Assembly (NCBI GenBank): GCA_938029215.1
Contig: CALHFG010000064.1
Coordinates: forward strand, 1 to 35,646
Direction of reading: 5' to 3'
Length of the DNA stretch: 35,646 nt
Source: an uncultured Acidimicrobiales bacterium
GTDB lineage: Bacteria; Actinomycetota; Acidimicrobiia; Acidimicrobiales; SZUA-35
The first letter of the stretch is position 1. Every line of letters starts with the position of its first letter. Made by a program: the position numbers and the translations under genes. The notes beneath the pieces were generated by a model that saw only the letters and a list, made by a program, of their open reading frames with translations, was not told the origin of the DNA and made no database searches. Below are positions 1 through 7,515 of the stretch, piece by piece.

Positions 1-258
1 GATCCAGACCGATTTCCGGTGATCGGCTGGGAACTCGAACCCGGAGACGCGGTGTTCTTCAACATGGTGATCGTGCACGGCTCGGGCGGTGTGTCGGGAG
101 CCAACCGTCGCCGGGTCCTGTCGGTTCGGTTCCTTGGCGACGACATGGTGCACGCCCCTCGAAGCTGGACCACCAGTCCGCCGTTTCCAGATCTCGGTCT
201 TGAACCCGGCGCAGAGATGGATCACCCGCTGTTTCCAATCCTGTGGTCGGCTAGCTGA
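1..258 (+). CDS. Phytanoyl-CoA dioxygenase (PhyH) family protein, C-terminal part
   Basis: The reading frame is open from base 1, so the gene begins before the window and only about 85 C-terminal residues are seen. The segment GDAVFFNMVIVHGSGG is the end of the double-stranded beta-helix fold, with a His that fits the distal Fe(II) ligand, and the following RRRVLSVRFLGDD gives the Arg-rich strand that in this family binds 2-oxoglutarate. PhyH proteins are non-haem Fe(II)/2-oxoglutarate hydroxylases of lipids or small molecules; the substrate cannot be told from this fragment. The gene ends tail-to-tail with the protease gene, and the two stop regions overlap by 8 bases. Confidence 0.75.
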   Translation, partial: DPDRFPVIGWELEPGDAVFFNMVIVHGSGGVSGANRRRVLSVRFLGDDMVHAPRSWTTSPPFPDLGLEPGAEMDHPLFPILWSAS

Positions 259-1486
259 CGATCGCCGTGTCCGGGAGGACGGTTGGTTCCAGCCGGTTTA
301 TACCGCCGAGGGTGCAGCAGGTCTGCGATGCTGGTTCGGCCCAGACGCCCATCATGGCCAGTTCTAAACGCGTGGGTAGCGCGAACGCTTCGGCCGCTGC
401 TTGGTTCACCTCATAGCCGATGTCTTCGAGCGAAGCGACGGTGAGCGCGCTGAGCGGATTGGGCCCGTTGTTCAGAAACCCGGTCATCAGCTCGTTGCCA
501 AGAACCGACTCACGCCAATGGCCCTCCCGAGTGCCCGGGCCACCCGTGTTTGCTATCGGTACCGGTGTCGGACCCTCACCAATCAGGGTGCCGAACGCCG
601 CCGATGCTTGCGTGCCGGTGAATACCGGGTTGGCTGAGCCAGAGCCGCGGATGAGTCCGTTGGCGGCCCAGAGCGTCCCGATGCCCAGCACGTGGCCCAT
701 CTCATGAACGATGACGTCTACCAACCCATCGTCTTGCTCCAGCTGAGCGATGTCTCCGGTGTCAAACTGCATCACCCCGGTTGCCGGGATCAGCGTTCCT
801 GGACGTAGGAACTCCGGACCGGCCTGTCCGAGAATTCCTGACGGGCCGTCGATTCTGGTGGCGGATGCAGTGATTTCGATTCCGTCGACTATGCGACCAT
901 CGTTGAGCCGTACAGCCGGGAGGCGAGACGTGATGACTGTCGACCATTGAGCGGCCGCGACCGAGAAGGCTTCACGCTGCGACGGCGTGAGCCCTCCGCC
1001 GAACCGAACGGCTATGAGCGAGTTGCTTGCCGGCGGCGCAGGTTCAGGAGCCGGTCCCGCAGCTTCGACCTCTAGTTCCCACCCCAGCAGTGTGCCACCA
1101 TCTTGATCTGCCGTGTCAGCGATGAGTAACTGCCAGGTTCCGTTGGCGATTCCGCCGTTGAACGCCGCAAGCCGACCTTCGGGTCGATAGGTCCCGTCGA
1201 AGGGAGCCGAGCCGGAACCCACTGGGACCGTGGCGTTGTCGAGGAAGGTTGTGAACGCTAAGTCGTCGCCACTGCCACCGCGATTGGACAACAACAGCAC
1301 ACGGTCGCCAACCGGATTCTCGAGCACAACGACCAGATCACCGGTGTAGGTGTGTTCCACATTGATTCGTACGCCGAGAGCTTCAACCGGGCCACCGAAT
1401 CCGGTGACCTCGAGCGCTGATCGAACAACGCTGCGTCCTTGCGCACTGATCGTGAATGGGGTGGAAGACTGGAACAGTTGCCGCAT
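251..1486 (-). CDS. P-domain plus leishmanolysin-like (M8-type) zinc metalloprotease
   Basis: A 411-residue protein in two parts. Residues about 10-141 look like a proprotein-convertase P-domain (GDLVVVLENPVGDRVLLLSN and the NGTWQLLIADTADQDGGTL strand with a closing GWELEV). A Pro/Ala linker (144-153) leads to a metzincin-like protease with HEMGH at 261-265, a later candidate zinc ligand H323 in EGHWRES, and a Met-turn around M334 in NELMTGF. Spacing of the third ligand fits M8 rather than HExxHxxGxxH enzymes. Having the P-domain first is unusual, since it normally follows a catalytic domain. No signal peptide is visible, yet the start is supported by a TANNNT hexamer 6 bases upstream. Export by another route or a mis-set start cannot be excluded. 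Confidence 0.82.
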   Translation of the reverse strand: MRQLFQSSTPFTISAQGRSVVRSALEVTGFGGPVEALGVRINVEHTYTGDLVVVLENPVGDRVLLLSNRGGSGDDLAFTTFLDNATVPVGSGSAPFDGTYRPEGRLAAFNGGIANGTWQLLIADTADQDGGTLLGWELEVEAAGPAPEPAPPASNSLIAVRFGGGLTPSQREAFSVAAAQWSTVITSRLPAVRLNDGRIVDGIEITASATRIDGPSGILGQAGPEFLRPGTLIPATGVMQFDTGDIAQLEQDDGLVDVIVHEMGHVLGIGTLWAANGLIRGSGSANPVFTGTQASAAFGTLIGEGPTPVPIANTGGPGTREGHWRESVLGNELMTGFLNNGPNPLSALTVASLEDIGYEVNQAAAEAFALPTRLELAMMGVWAEPASQTCCTLGGINRLEPTVLPDTAIVS

Positions 1487-1492
1487 ACCACC

Positions 1493-1498
1493 AAACTA
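1493..1498 (-). promoter_or_regulatory. Predicted -10 box (TAGTTT) of the metalloprotease gene
   Basis: TAGTTT fits the actinobacterial TANNNT -10 consensus and ends 6 bases before the ATG at 1486, so transcription should begin at the start codon itself (leaderless). This supports the chosen start. Confidence 0.5.
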
Positions 1499-1542
1499 AA
1501 CCCGGCGCGGTGTCCGCCGGGGTCGCCGTCGAGTCTGCGGTG

Positions 1543-1800
1543 TTAGTCGGCGAAGCAGATGATGGTCTCGGAGTCTGGCTGGCCGGGGATGTGTGTGCGT
1601 GCGACTGCGCACCCCTCATCGGGGTTCTCGATGCGCTCCACGCTGCTCGCCGGTCCCAGCTCGGGTTGTGCTGGGGACACAGGGGTTGAGTTCGATGGCT
1701 GCGCACCGAAGCCCAACGACACGACCGCGGCGGCGGCGGCCAACGTGAGCTGTAGGCGTCGGCTCCGGAGGAGGCCGGGTTTGTTCGGTGCGTTTTCCAT
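1543..1800 (-). CDS. Small exported protein of unknown function
   Basis: An 85-residue protein of no family I recognise. Residues 1-16 are basic (three Arg/Lys near LLRSRR), residues 17-33 are a hydrophobic Ala/Val/Leu stretch, and small residues follow (GFGAQPS), which makes a plausible signal peptide. The mature part is about 50 residues, acidic and Pro-rich, with two Cys (in EGCAV and IICFAD) that could form one disulfide. It is a single gene on the minus strand; the 89-base gap upstream holds its promoter region, where only a near-match to TANNNT is visible. It is supported mainly by the signal-peptide-like start and its place in an otherwise empty gap. Confidence 0.55.
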   Translation of the reverse strand: MENAPNKPGLLRSRRLQLTLAAAAAVVSLGFGAQPSNSTPVSPAQPELGPASSVERIENPDEGCAVARTHIPGQPDSETIICFAD

Positions 1801-1889
1801 CAGGACCTAGATATCGCCTGACACCTGGTTCTGGTTGAGTTGGCGTGCTCAAACACCCCAATCTTGGGATGCACGTGTTTTAGGAGGCT

Positions 1890-2471
1890 TTACGAGCGCG
1901 GGATGTCACGAGCCCAGCTCGCGATCGCTCGGGCCGCATCGGCCGGTTTCATGCCAGTGGTGTCCAACTCGAACAGAAGCTCAAGATCATGGCCCAGCAA
2001 TCGTTCTGCACCGAGCTGGTTTCGTTCCGCCACGGCGGGGTCCTGAAGCTTCAACTTCAAAATCCGGTCCTCGGCTGCGATTCGGGCCTTGTTTTCCTCC
2101 AGATCACAATTCACATGCACAACACAAAGCGGTGGGCGTTGTCGACCCAGCTCGACGATTCGTTGCCATTCCTGCTGACCCCAGCCATCGGTGCCGGTGA
2201 GAACCGTGGTCAATACAACGGGCTGCCCGGCGGGGAGGTCCAGGATGAGTTGGTGAGCAATGGCTTCGATCTGCTCAACCGTCTCGATGAACGCAGGTGA
2301 CTTGAATTCAGTCAGCGCAATGGCGACGTTGTAGACCGAGTGGATATCGAGAAGTCGGCCTTCCAGCATTTTGGCCAACTCACGACCGATCGTGAGTTTT
2401 CCAACGCCCGGGTAGCCGTTCAACACGATGATCATGTGAGCGATCGTGCTCCGCAACCACCGGTACGGCAA
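1890..2471 (-). CDS. P-loop nucleotide/shikimate-kinase-like protein
   Basis: A 193-residue AAA/kinase-like P-loop protein. The Walker A motif GYPGVGKLT lies at residues 19-27 directly after the first beta strand (MIIVLN), as in small-molecule kinases and the zeta-toxin/CPT families. A VVHVNCDLEENKARI stretch and an Arg-rich C-terminal half fit the nucleoside-kinase fold, but no substrate can be assigned. Two starts are possible: TTG at 2471, which has GAGGA six bases upstream, or ATG at 2435, which begins at the natural start of the fold but has a weaker, distant Shine-Dalgarno. I kept the longer form because of its ribosome-binding site. Confidence 0.7.
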   Translation of the reverse strand: MPYRWLRSTIAHMIIVLNGYPGVGKLTIGRELAKMLEGRLLDIHSVYNVAIALTEFKSPAFIETVEQIEAIAHQLILDLPAGQPVVLTTVLTGTDGWGQQEWQRIVELGRQRPPLCVVHVNCDLEENKARIAAEDRILKLKLQDPAVAERNQLGAERLLGHDLELLFELDTTGMKPADAARAIASWARDIPRS

Positions 2472-2571
2472 GTGATTTCCTCGCTATTCGAGCCGGACGG
2501 GTGAGTTCTCGAAGACTCTTGACCTCGTGGTCTCGGCGGTTTCCCACTCGAGCGGCGGGCCGATCGGAGCG

Positions 2572-3861
2572 TTAGCGGATAATCCAGTCGACGCCGTCGG
2601 CGGTGTCGCGGACTTCGATGCCAGCTGCATCGAGGCCATCGCGCAATGCATCGGACACAGCGAACGCCTTCTCTTCACGGGCGACCCGTCGGGCCGTCAG
2701 GGCTGCCTCCACAACCGGTCCAAGAACATCGCGCTCGTCTCTCAGGCCGATCTTGGCCACCGTGCCCAAATGGCTGATCATCGAACGGAGTGCGGCCCGC
2801 GCTCGGTCTACCTGATCCGATTGCAAGGTGTCGCGGGACCACTCGATGATGGCGGAGTCGAGCCGCAGCATCGCAGCCACGGCCGCATCTGCATCGGCGG
2901 TGTCCAGCGCGGTCTCGAATGCCAGTTCGGTTTCGGCTACCACCGACTCCAGCGAGTCCAGAACCGGTTCCGCGTGGTCGGTCACGTTGCCCGGTGACCT
3001 GGTCGGAGCGGTGCTTGGAGCGCCCGCGGTGCGGTCGCCGCCGGATCGGATGACGTCGATTGAAATCTTCTCGCCGCTCTGGAATTCGACCGACTCGCCA
3101 TCGCGTCGAATGGTGAGGGCTCCCTTGCCAATGATTTCGGCGGTGTCGTCGTCGAGGTTCATGATGACACCGGTGTGTTCGTCGATACCGAGCACGAACG
3201 CGTCGTCGGGAAGCTCGGGCTCGAGCAAGGCCAGGCGGCGCTCTCCGAGATAGCAGAAGCGGGTGTCGTGGTTTCCGCCCTCGGTATTGTTGTAGTGCGG
3301 GATCACCGCGGCGTTGATGCCGGTTTCGGACAACAGGTCGAGGCCATCCAGCCAGAATGGATCGATACCCACCTTGTAGATCTCATACACCGGGACGGTC
3401 TTGACCCCGATGGTGAGCGCAGCCGCGGAAGAGAACACGACCGCACCACCGGTCTGCAACTTTTCTCGCAGCAAATCTGGGATCGGCGTGTCCCGCCATT
3501 GGGCCAGAGCGAAGGTGGGCGATCCGGGTCCGGCGAAAACCCACTGGGCGCCACGAATACGATTCAGCCCGGCCTCCAAGGCCACTGGATCGCCATCGGT
3601 CCGCCCGACGCCGGCTACCTCGACCGGCCGGAAAGCGGACTCTCGGAAGTACTCGACCGTGCGTTCGCTAAGGATCGGGGCGTTCTCTTGAAACCCGAAT
3701 GGTGTATCGAGCATCACGGCAGGAACCGGCCGACCCGAGACGTGCGAACCGCCGATCATCGCGAAGATTTGGCGGTGATGACCGGTCATGGTTGGCGCGG
3801 TTTCGCCCGATCCCATGAGGACAAGTAAGCGGGGGGTTCGGGTGTGGCGGGTGGTGGCCAT
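2572..3861 (-). CDS. Peptidase S51 (cyanophycinase-like) domain fused to a CysRS-like C-terminal domain
   Basis: A 429-residue fusion. Residues 10-270 resemble the S51 / type-1 glutamine-amidotransferase-like fold: FAGPGSPTFALAQW (109-122) matches the strand before the elbow, GGAVVFSSAAALTIG (138-152) replaces the usual GTSAGA and keeps a candidate nucleophile Ser (144/145), and VIPHYNNTEGG (186-196) and GIDEHTGVI (225-233) match later conserved blocks. After a Thr/Pro linker (280-297), residues 300-429 look like the helical C-terminal domain of cysteinyl-tRNA synthetase: RRVAREEKAFAVSDALRDGL, then AAGIEVRDTADGVDW. No HIGH or KMSKS catalytic core is present, so it is not a synthetase. It is the last gene of a four-gene operon, 21 bases after the hydrolase. 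Function unknown; hydrolysis of an amino-acid conjugate is possible. Confidence 0.8.
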   Translation of the reverse strand: MATTRHTRTPRLLVLMGSGETAPTMTGHHRQIFAMIGGSHVSGRPVPAVMLDTPFGFQENAPILSERTVEYFRESAFRPVEVAGVGRTDGDPVALEAGLNRIRGAQWVFAGPGSPTFALAQWRDTPIPDLLREKLQTGGAVVFSSAAALTIGVKTVPVYEIYKVGIDPFWLDGLDLLSETGINAAVIPHYNNTEGGNHDTRFCYLGERRLALLEPELPDDAFVLGIDEHTGVIMNLDDDTAEIIGKGALTIRRDGESVEFQSGEKISIDVIRSGGDRTAGAPSTAPTRSPGNVTDHAEPVLDSLESVVAETELAFETALDTADADAAVAAMLRLDSAIIEWSRDTLQSDQVDRARAALRSMISHLGTVAKIGLRDERDVLGPVVEAALTARRVAREEKAFAVSDALRDGLDAAGIEVRDTADGVDWIIR

Positions 3862-3882
3862 GGCGTTACATCCTTGGTGGTG

Positions 3883-4758
3883 TCAGGAGAAGAAGTCGGG
3901 ACGAGAGACCGCTCGGTGGAGGAGGTCGGCGACCTCGACTGGCTTCTGAGCGTGGACGTCGTGGTGCGCGGGCCGGAACCATTCGGCTCGGGCCGTGGGC
4001 AACAAATCGAGCGATCGTTCGACAGGTTCGGTCTTGGGGAAACTGGGACTGCCATCGTCGGCCACGATGATGAGAACCGGCGTAGCTACCGACGGCATCA
4101 CCTCGAATGGTCGGTGTTCCCAGAGACCTCGCAATACTTTGAGATGTCGTTCGAAGCTGAGCCAGGGGGCGATGGTTCCATCCGGTCGTTGTTCGAAATT
4201 GGCCATGGTTCCCGCACGGCCTTCCGGGGGCCAGTCGGCTGCGGTCGACTGAAGCCACGCGTGGATCTGTTCGGTGGGCGTGCCGAGCAACGCCGGTGGT
4301 GCCAGCTGCGTTTCTGCGTCGGTCCACTGCGGGAAGACAGACTGTAGATCGATGAAGCCGCCATCGACGCAGCAGATCAACGACGCCACATGATCGTGTC
4401 GGTGACCCAGCTCCAGCACCACGTTGCCGCCCCAGCTTTGCCCAGCGACTGCTGGCCGATCGATCGAAAGGTCGGTGCGTAGTTGTTGTAAAAGGAGAGC
4501 AAGGTCATCGGCGCAGGTGGCCATGTCGAAGCCGTCGTCGGGCTTGGATGACTGACCATGCCCTCGTTGGTCGACCGTCACGACCGGATGACCCAACCGC
4601 ACAAGGCGGGCCGCAACGCCGTCCCATAGGCGAGCGTTGGAGGCCAGCCCGTGGGTTAAGACCCAGGGCGTTTGTGTGGCTACCTCGGGAGACCAGATGT
4701 GAGTGCTGAGGGTAACCCCGGAGTCCAGTTCGAAGGTGATGTTCTCGGACGAGGTCAT
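3883..4758 (-). CDS. Alpha/beta hydrolase
   Basis: A 291-residue alpha/beta hydrolase. The oxyanion HG pair is at 36-37 (LTHGLAS), the nucleophile elbow GQSWGG places Ser108, an acid residue lies in IIVADDGS (about 234-235) and the C-terminal His is in AHHDVHAQKP (H266 or H269). TVDQRGHGQS (61-70) is the typical strand-turn after beta 4. The ATG at 4758 overlaps the stop of the upstream oxidoreductase by one base (TGATG), a sign of translational coupling, so I prefer it to an upstream in-frame ATG. The family includes esterases, lactonases and haloperoxidase-like enzymes; next to two sugar-type oxidoreductases a lactonase or esterase role is plausible but unproven. Confidence 0.88.
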   Translation of the reverse strand: MTSSENITFELDSGVTLSTHIWSPEVATQTPWVLTHGLASNARLWDGVAARLVRLGHPVVTVDQRGHGQSSKPDDGFDMATCADDLALLLQQLRTDLSIDRPAVAGQSWGGNVVLELGHRHDHVASLICCVDGGFIDLQSVFPQWTDAETQLAPPALLGTPTEQIHAWLQSTAADWPPEGRAGTMANFEQRPDGTIAPWLSFERHLKVLRGLWEHRPFEVMPSVATPVLIIVADDGSPSFPKTEPVERSLDLLPTARAEWFRPAHHDVHAQKPVEVADLLHRAVSRPDFFS

Positions 4759-5741
4759 CACATCTCTGCTCGGATTCGATCCATCAGCTTGGTCATCGCG
4801 ACAACATCCTTCATGGGTCGCGGCCATGCTCGTTCACTTCGGATAGCGGCTCCGAACCGTTCGAGCATGGTTTGATACGGATCGTTGTTTGGAATCGGCA
4901 CCACGTTGACTTCCAACCCTTCGGTTTCGTCATCGGTGTCGGTTGTGCGTTCCCAGCTGAACTCGCAGTTGTGGTCGCCACCGGTGTGAGCGGTGTGGGA
5001 TGCTCGGATCGACCCTTCCTCGCACGTAATGTCGATCAGTTGTTGCTCGGCTCGCTCGAACGAGCACGTGCCGTAGGCGTTTCGCCCATCGTTCCAGCCC
5101 AAGTTGAACGTCACGGTTCGGTCGGTGCTGTCGACGACGTTGAGCTCGATGACTTCCACGGTGTCGGGCTCCGCTCCCCAGAGTTTCACCGCGGGGCCGA
5201 GGCAGTAGATGCCGACGTCGTAGAACGCGCCTCCACCCATGCCTGGGTTGAGGCGGTAGTTGGTGCCATCGCCGACATCAAGATCGAAGGTGAACGCCGT
5301 ATTGACTGTTTGGACCGGTCCGAGGTCGCCGCTGCTGGCGTGCAGCATCATGAACTGCCACCGTTTGTGGAATGGTGTCATCCACGCCTCGGCACAGATA
5401 ACTCCAGCTGCGTCGCAGATGTCGGCCGCAAGTTGTGCCTCGGCAGCGTTCAGTGCCAAGGGCTTCTCGCACAAAACGTGTTTGCCAGCGGCAGCGCAGC
5501 GCTTGATCCATTCGAGGTGGAGATGATTGGGCAGTGGAAGATACACCGCCTCTACGTCGGGGTGTTCGAGCACGTCGTCGTAGGATCCGACCGAGGTCGA
5601 AGCCCAGCGAGGATCGAGCTCACCGCTACGTGAAGACGCTGCGACGAGCTCACAACCCTGTGCGCGCGCAAGGGCGGGAAGTACTGCGGCCTCGGCAATA
5701 AATGAGCGAGCTCCGATGACTCCGAATCCAACTGGTTTCAT
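4758..5741 (-). CDS. Gfo/Idh/MocA family NAD(P)-dependent oxidoreductase
   Basis: A 327-residue oxidoreductase. The N-terminal Rossmann fold starts at once with GVIGARSF (7-14), a variant of the GxGxxG dinucleotide loop. The family EKP signature is at 92-94 (LCEKPLAL), with its catalytic Lys. The C-terminal half contains GMGGGAFYDVGIYCL, the conserved Gly-rich block with His/Asp-type catalytic surroundings. Members oxidise or reduce hydroxyls of sugars, inositols and related compounds. The gene lies 27 bases after a second, larger member of the same family and shares one base with the following hydrolase gene, so all are probably on one mRNA. The substrate is not evident. Confidence 0.9.
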   Translation of the reverse strand: MKPVGFGVIGARSFIAEAAVLPALARAQGCELVAASSRSGELDPRWASTSVGSYDDVLEHPDVEAVYLPLPNHLHLEWIKRCAAAGKHVLCEKPLALNAAEAQLAADICDAAGVICAEAWMTPFHKRWQFMMLHASSGDLGPVQTVNTAFTFDLDVGDGTNYRLNPGMGGGAFYDVGIYCLGPAVKLWGAEPDTVEVIELNVVDSTDRTVTFNLGWNDGRNAYGTCSFERAEQQLIDITCEEGSIRASHTAHTGGDHNCEFSWERTTDTDDETEGLEVNVVPIPNNDPYQTMLERFGAAIRSERAWPRPMKDVVAMTKLMDRIRAEM

Positions 5742-5768
5742 AGCTGCAGTCTCGCCGCCTTGGGGGCC

Positions 5769-7337
5769 TTAACCAAGCTCGATCAGTTCGCCGCCGTTGG
5801 CTCCTGATCGGTGGGCAGCTTCCAGAACCGCCACAACGTCACGCGACTGCTCGGGCTGCACGGCTAGCGGCTCGCCCAGAATCAGATGGTCCGCTAGGTT
5901 CCGGTGGAAAGCCCAGCCAGGATGAGGTGCCGGGCTCACCGTTGAATGGATGATGCCGTGGTCGCCGTCGTAGGAAGCGAGCAAGAGTTCCACGGGGGCT
6001 TCGGCGTGGTGGCTGATGGCGTTCCGATATCCCCGGCCGGGCGTGATGCTTGGTTGGCTGACGGGCTGGTAGTGCCCTTCGAGCGTTCCGGCAGTGCCTT
6101 CAATGTGGAACTTTGGCCGCCGGATGGCGCACACGTCGCTTTGGCGGAACGTCGCTTCTTTCCCGTCGGGCCACTGCATCCAGAGCGACAGCTGATCAGC
6201 ATTGGTGGTGTCGTGCCACACCCGAGTATGGGCGCTGCACAGCACGCGTTTGGGCGCCGAACCGTACTGCTGGATGATCCAGTCGACATGATGGGACCCC
6301 CAGTCGTATACGGCGCCGCCCGAGATCGATTCCTCGCTGTGCCACGCTCTACACGGGTGCTCGAATCCCCCAACGAAGGTTTCGATGTTGAACACCTCGC
6401 CCAGTCGTTGCTGGGCAATGAGACGTTGGACGGCAAGCCAGTCTTGGTCCCACCGTCGACTCTGATGAACGGTGATCACCCGATCCATTTGCTGAGCGGT
6501 TTTGATAAGTAGGTCAGCATCTTCGGCTCGAAGACACATTGGTTTCTCCACCACCACGTGTTTGCCGGCCCGTAGAAGCTGCAACCCCAGCTCGGCATGA
6601 AATACCGGTGGTGTGGCGATGATCGCTATGTCTACCGAGGGGTCTGCTGCCAACGATGTGGCGTCGGGATGGGCGTTGAGGGCAGGAAAGTCCTTTTGTG
6701 CGGCCACGAGTCGTTCGGGCGCATTGTCCGCAGCAGCGGTCAGGGCAAGCCCCTCGGTCTCGGTGGCGGCCAATCCGTGCAGGTAGCCCATCCCGCCGAA
6801 CGGGCCGTACCCGACAACTCCGACCCCGAGATCGGACGTGGGTTGGGTGGTGAAGACCTCTTGGGAAAGCCGTTCGAGGTAGGGGCGCAACGTGGTGTGC
6901 CGACCCAGCGCAGCGATGTCGGTGACGCCGGTGGTGAGGATTCGACCGCCCCCGACCGAACGAACAAGGATCGTTGGGCGATGCTCGAACCTGACGCTCG
7001 TGGTAGCTGCCACGGCAACGGTGCTGTCGTTCACCGACAGCGTTAGGAGCTCCGAGGTAATCGGCACCTCGCCATCGAGACGCACGCGTTCGGGTCGTTC
7101 GGCCAACGTGATGAACCATTCGGTTCGGGGCAGAACATCGGTAACCGTGGCACCGGCGAGGGTCGCGTCGGGCCCGGAGTCAGGCGCAGGCACGAAGAGC
7201 ACGGTGCCACCATCGGCGGTGAACGATTCCAAATCGATTCGTTGCTGATCGGAGATTGGACCACGGACGACGCGGCTGGCGTGGCCGGAATAGTCGTTCT
7301 GGGTCTCGTTGTCGTCAGGGTCGGTAAAGGTGAGCAT
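5769..7337 (-). CDS. Two-domain protein: GATase/ThuA-like N-domain and Gfo/Idh/MocA oxidoreductase
   Basis: A 522-residue protein. Residues 170-522 are a complete Gfo/Idh/MocA oxidoreductase: dinucleotide loop GYGPFGGMG (176-184), EKP at 264-266 (VVVEKPMCL), and ISGGAVYDWGSHHVDW with the conserved His-rich helix. Residues 1-165 are an added domain: SDQQRIDLESFTADGGTVLFV and a later VGGGRILTTGVTD strand-turn resemble the GATase-1-like fold seen in ThuA and beta-galactosidase trimerisation domains. This assignment is weak. An in-frame TAG lies 7 codons before the ATG, so the domain is not part of a longer frame. It is the first gene of the four-gene operon. Sugar or polyol conversion is the likely theme. 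Confidence 0.8.
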   Translation of the reverse strand: MLTFTDPDDNETQNDYSGHASRVVRGPISDQQRIDLESFTADGGTVLFVPAPDSGPDATLAGATVTDVLPRTEWFITLAERPERVRLDGEVPITSELLTLSVNDSTVAVAATTSVRFEHRPTILVRSVGGGRILTTGVTDIAALGRHTTLRPYLERLSQEVFTTQPTSDLGVGVVGYGPFGGMGYLHGLAATETEGLALTAAADNAPERLVAAQKDFPALNAHPDATSLAADPSVDIAIIATPPVFHAELGLQLLRAGKHVVVEKPMCLRAEDADLLIKTAQQMDRVITVHQSRRWDQDWLAVQRLIAQQRLGEVFNIETFVGGFEHPCRAWHSEESISGGAVYDWGSHHVDWIIQQYGSAPKRVLCSAHTRVWHDTTNADQLSLWMQWPDGKEATFRQSDVCAIRRPKFHIEGTAGTLEGHYQPVSQPSITPGRGYRNAISHHAEAPVELLLASYDGDHGIIHSTVSPAPHPGWAFHRNLADHLILGEPLAVQPEQSRDVVAVLEAAHRSGANGGELIELG

Positions 7338-7372
7338 GAGAATGTTCCAGTCTGTCTAGTTTCGTCCGGCTC

Positions 7373-7386
7373 CGACCAGCTGGTCG
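7373..7386. promoter_or_regulatory. Perfect 14-bp palindrome, candidate operator
   Basis: CGACCAGCTGGTCG is a perfect palindrome 36 bases upstream of the start of the four-gene oxidoreductase operon, in the divergent region shared with metG. Its symmetry and place suit a dimeric repressor, but no regulator gene is adjacent. Confidence 0.3.
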
Positions 7387-7422
7387 ACAACTGTCCGCTT
7401 CTGGGGGACCTGCGAACCCAGC

Positions 7423-7501
7423 CCGCGACACTTGGTGACGGGTCCATTTGTTGCGTCTCGTTCCTCGCCGCAACAAACGGACCCGTCACCAAGTGTCGCG
7501 G
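7423..7501. repeat. Long near-perfect palindrome (33-bp arms, 13-base loop)
   Basis: The arms 7423-7455 and 7469-7501 are exact reverse complements except for one A/C mismatch (7446 against 7478), around a 13-base centre. It ends 2 bases before the predicted -10 box of metG. It sits between divergent genes, so it is not placed like a terminator, and there is no T run. A dispersed palindromic repeat, a non-autonomous mobile element or a cruciform-forming regulatory site are the options. Confidence 0.9.
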
Positions 7502-7503
7502 CC

Positions 7504-7509
7504 TAGCCT
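7504..7509 (+). promoter_or_regulatory. Predicted -10 box (TAGCCT) of metG
   Basis: TAGCCT fits TANNNT and ends 6 bases before the GTG start of metG, which predicts a leaderless mRNA. The matching -35 region would lie inside the right arm of the long palindrome. Confidence 0.5.
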
Positions 7510-7515
7510 GATGGG

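Noticed and set aside
4872..5633. A 253-codon plus-strand frame opposite the Gfo/Idh/MocA gene, and 17906-18652 opposite the nitroreductase.
   Set aside because: Both lie opposite genes with clear catalytic motifs and have no recognisable product.
7423..7501. The long palindrome as a rho-independent terminator.
   Set aside because: It lies between divergent gene starts, has no T run, and no transcript ends there.
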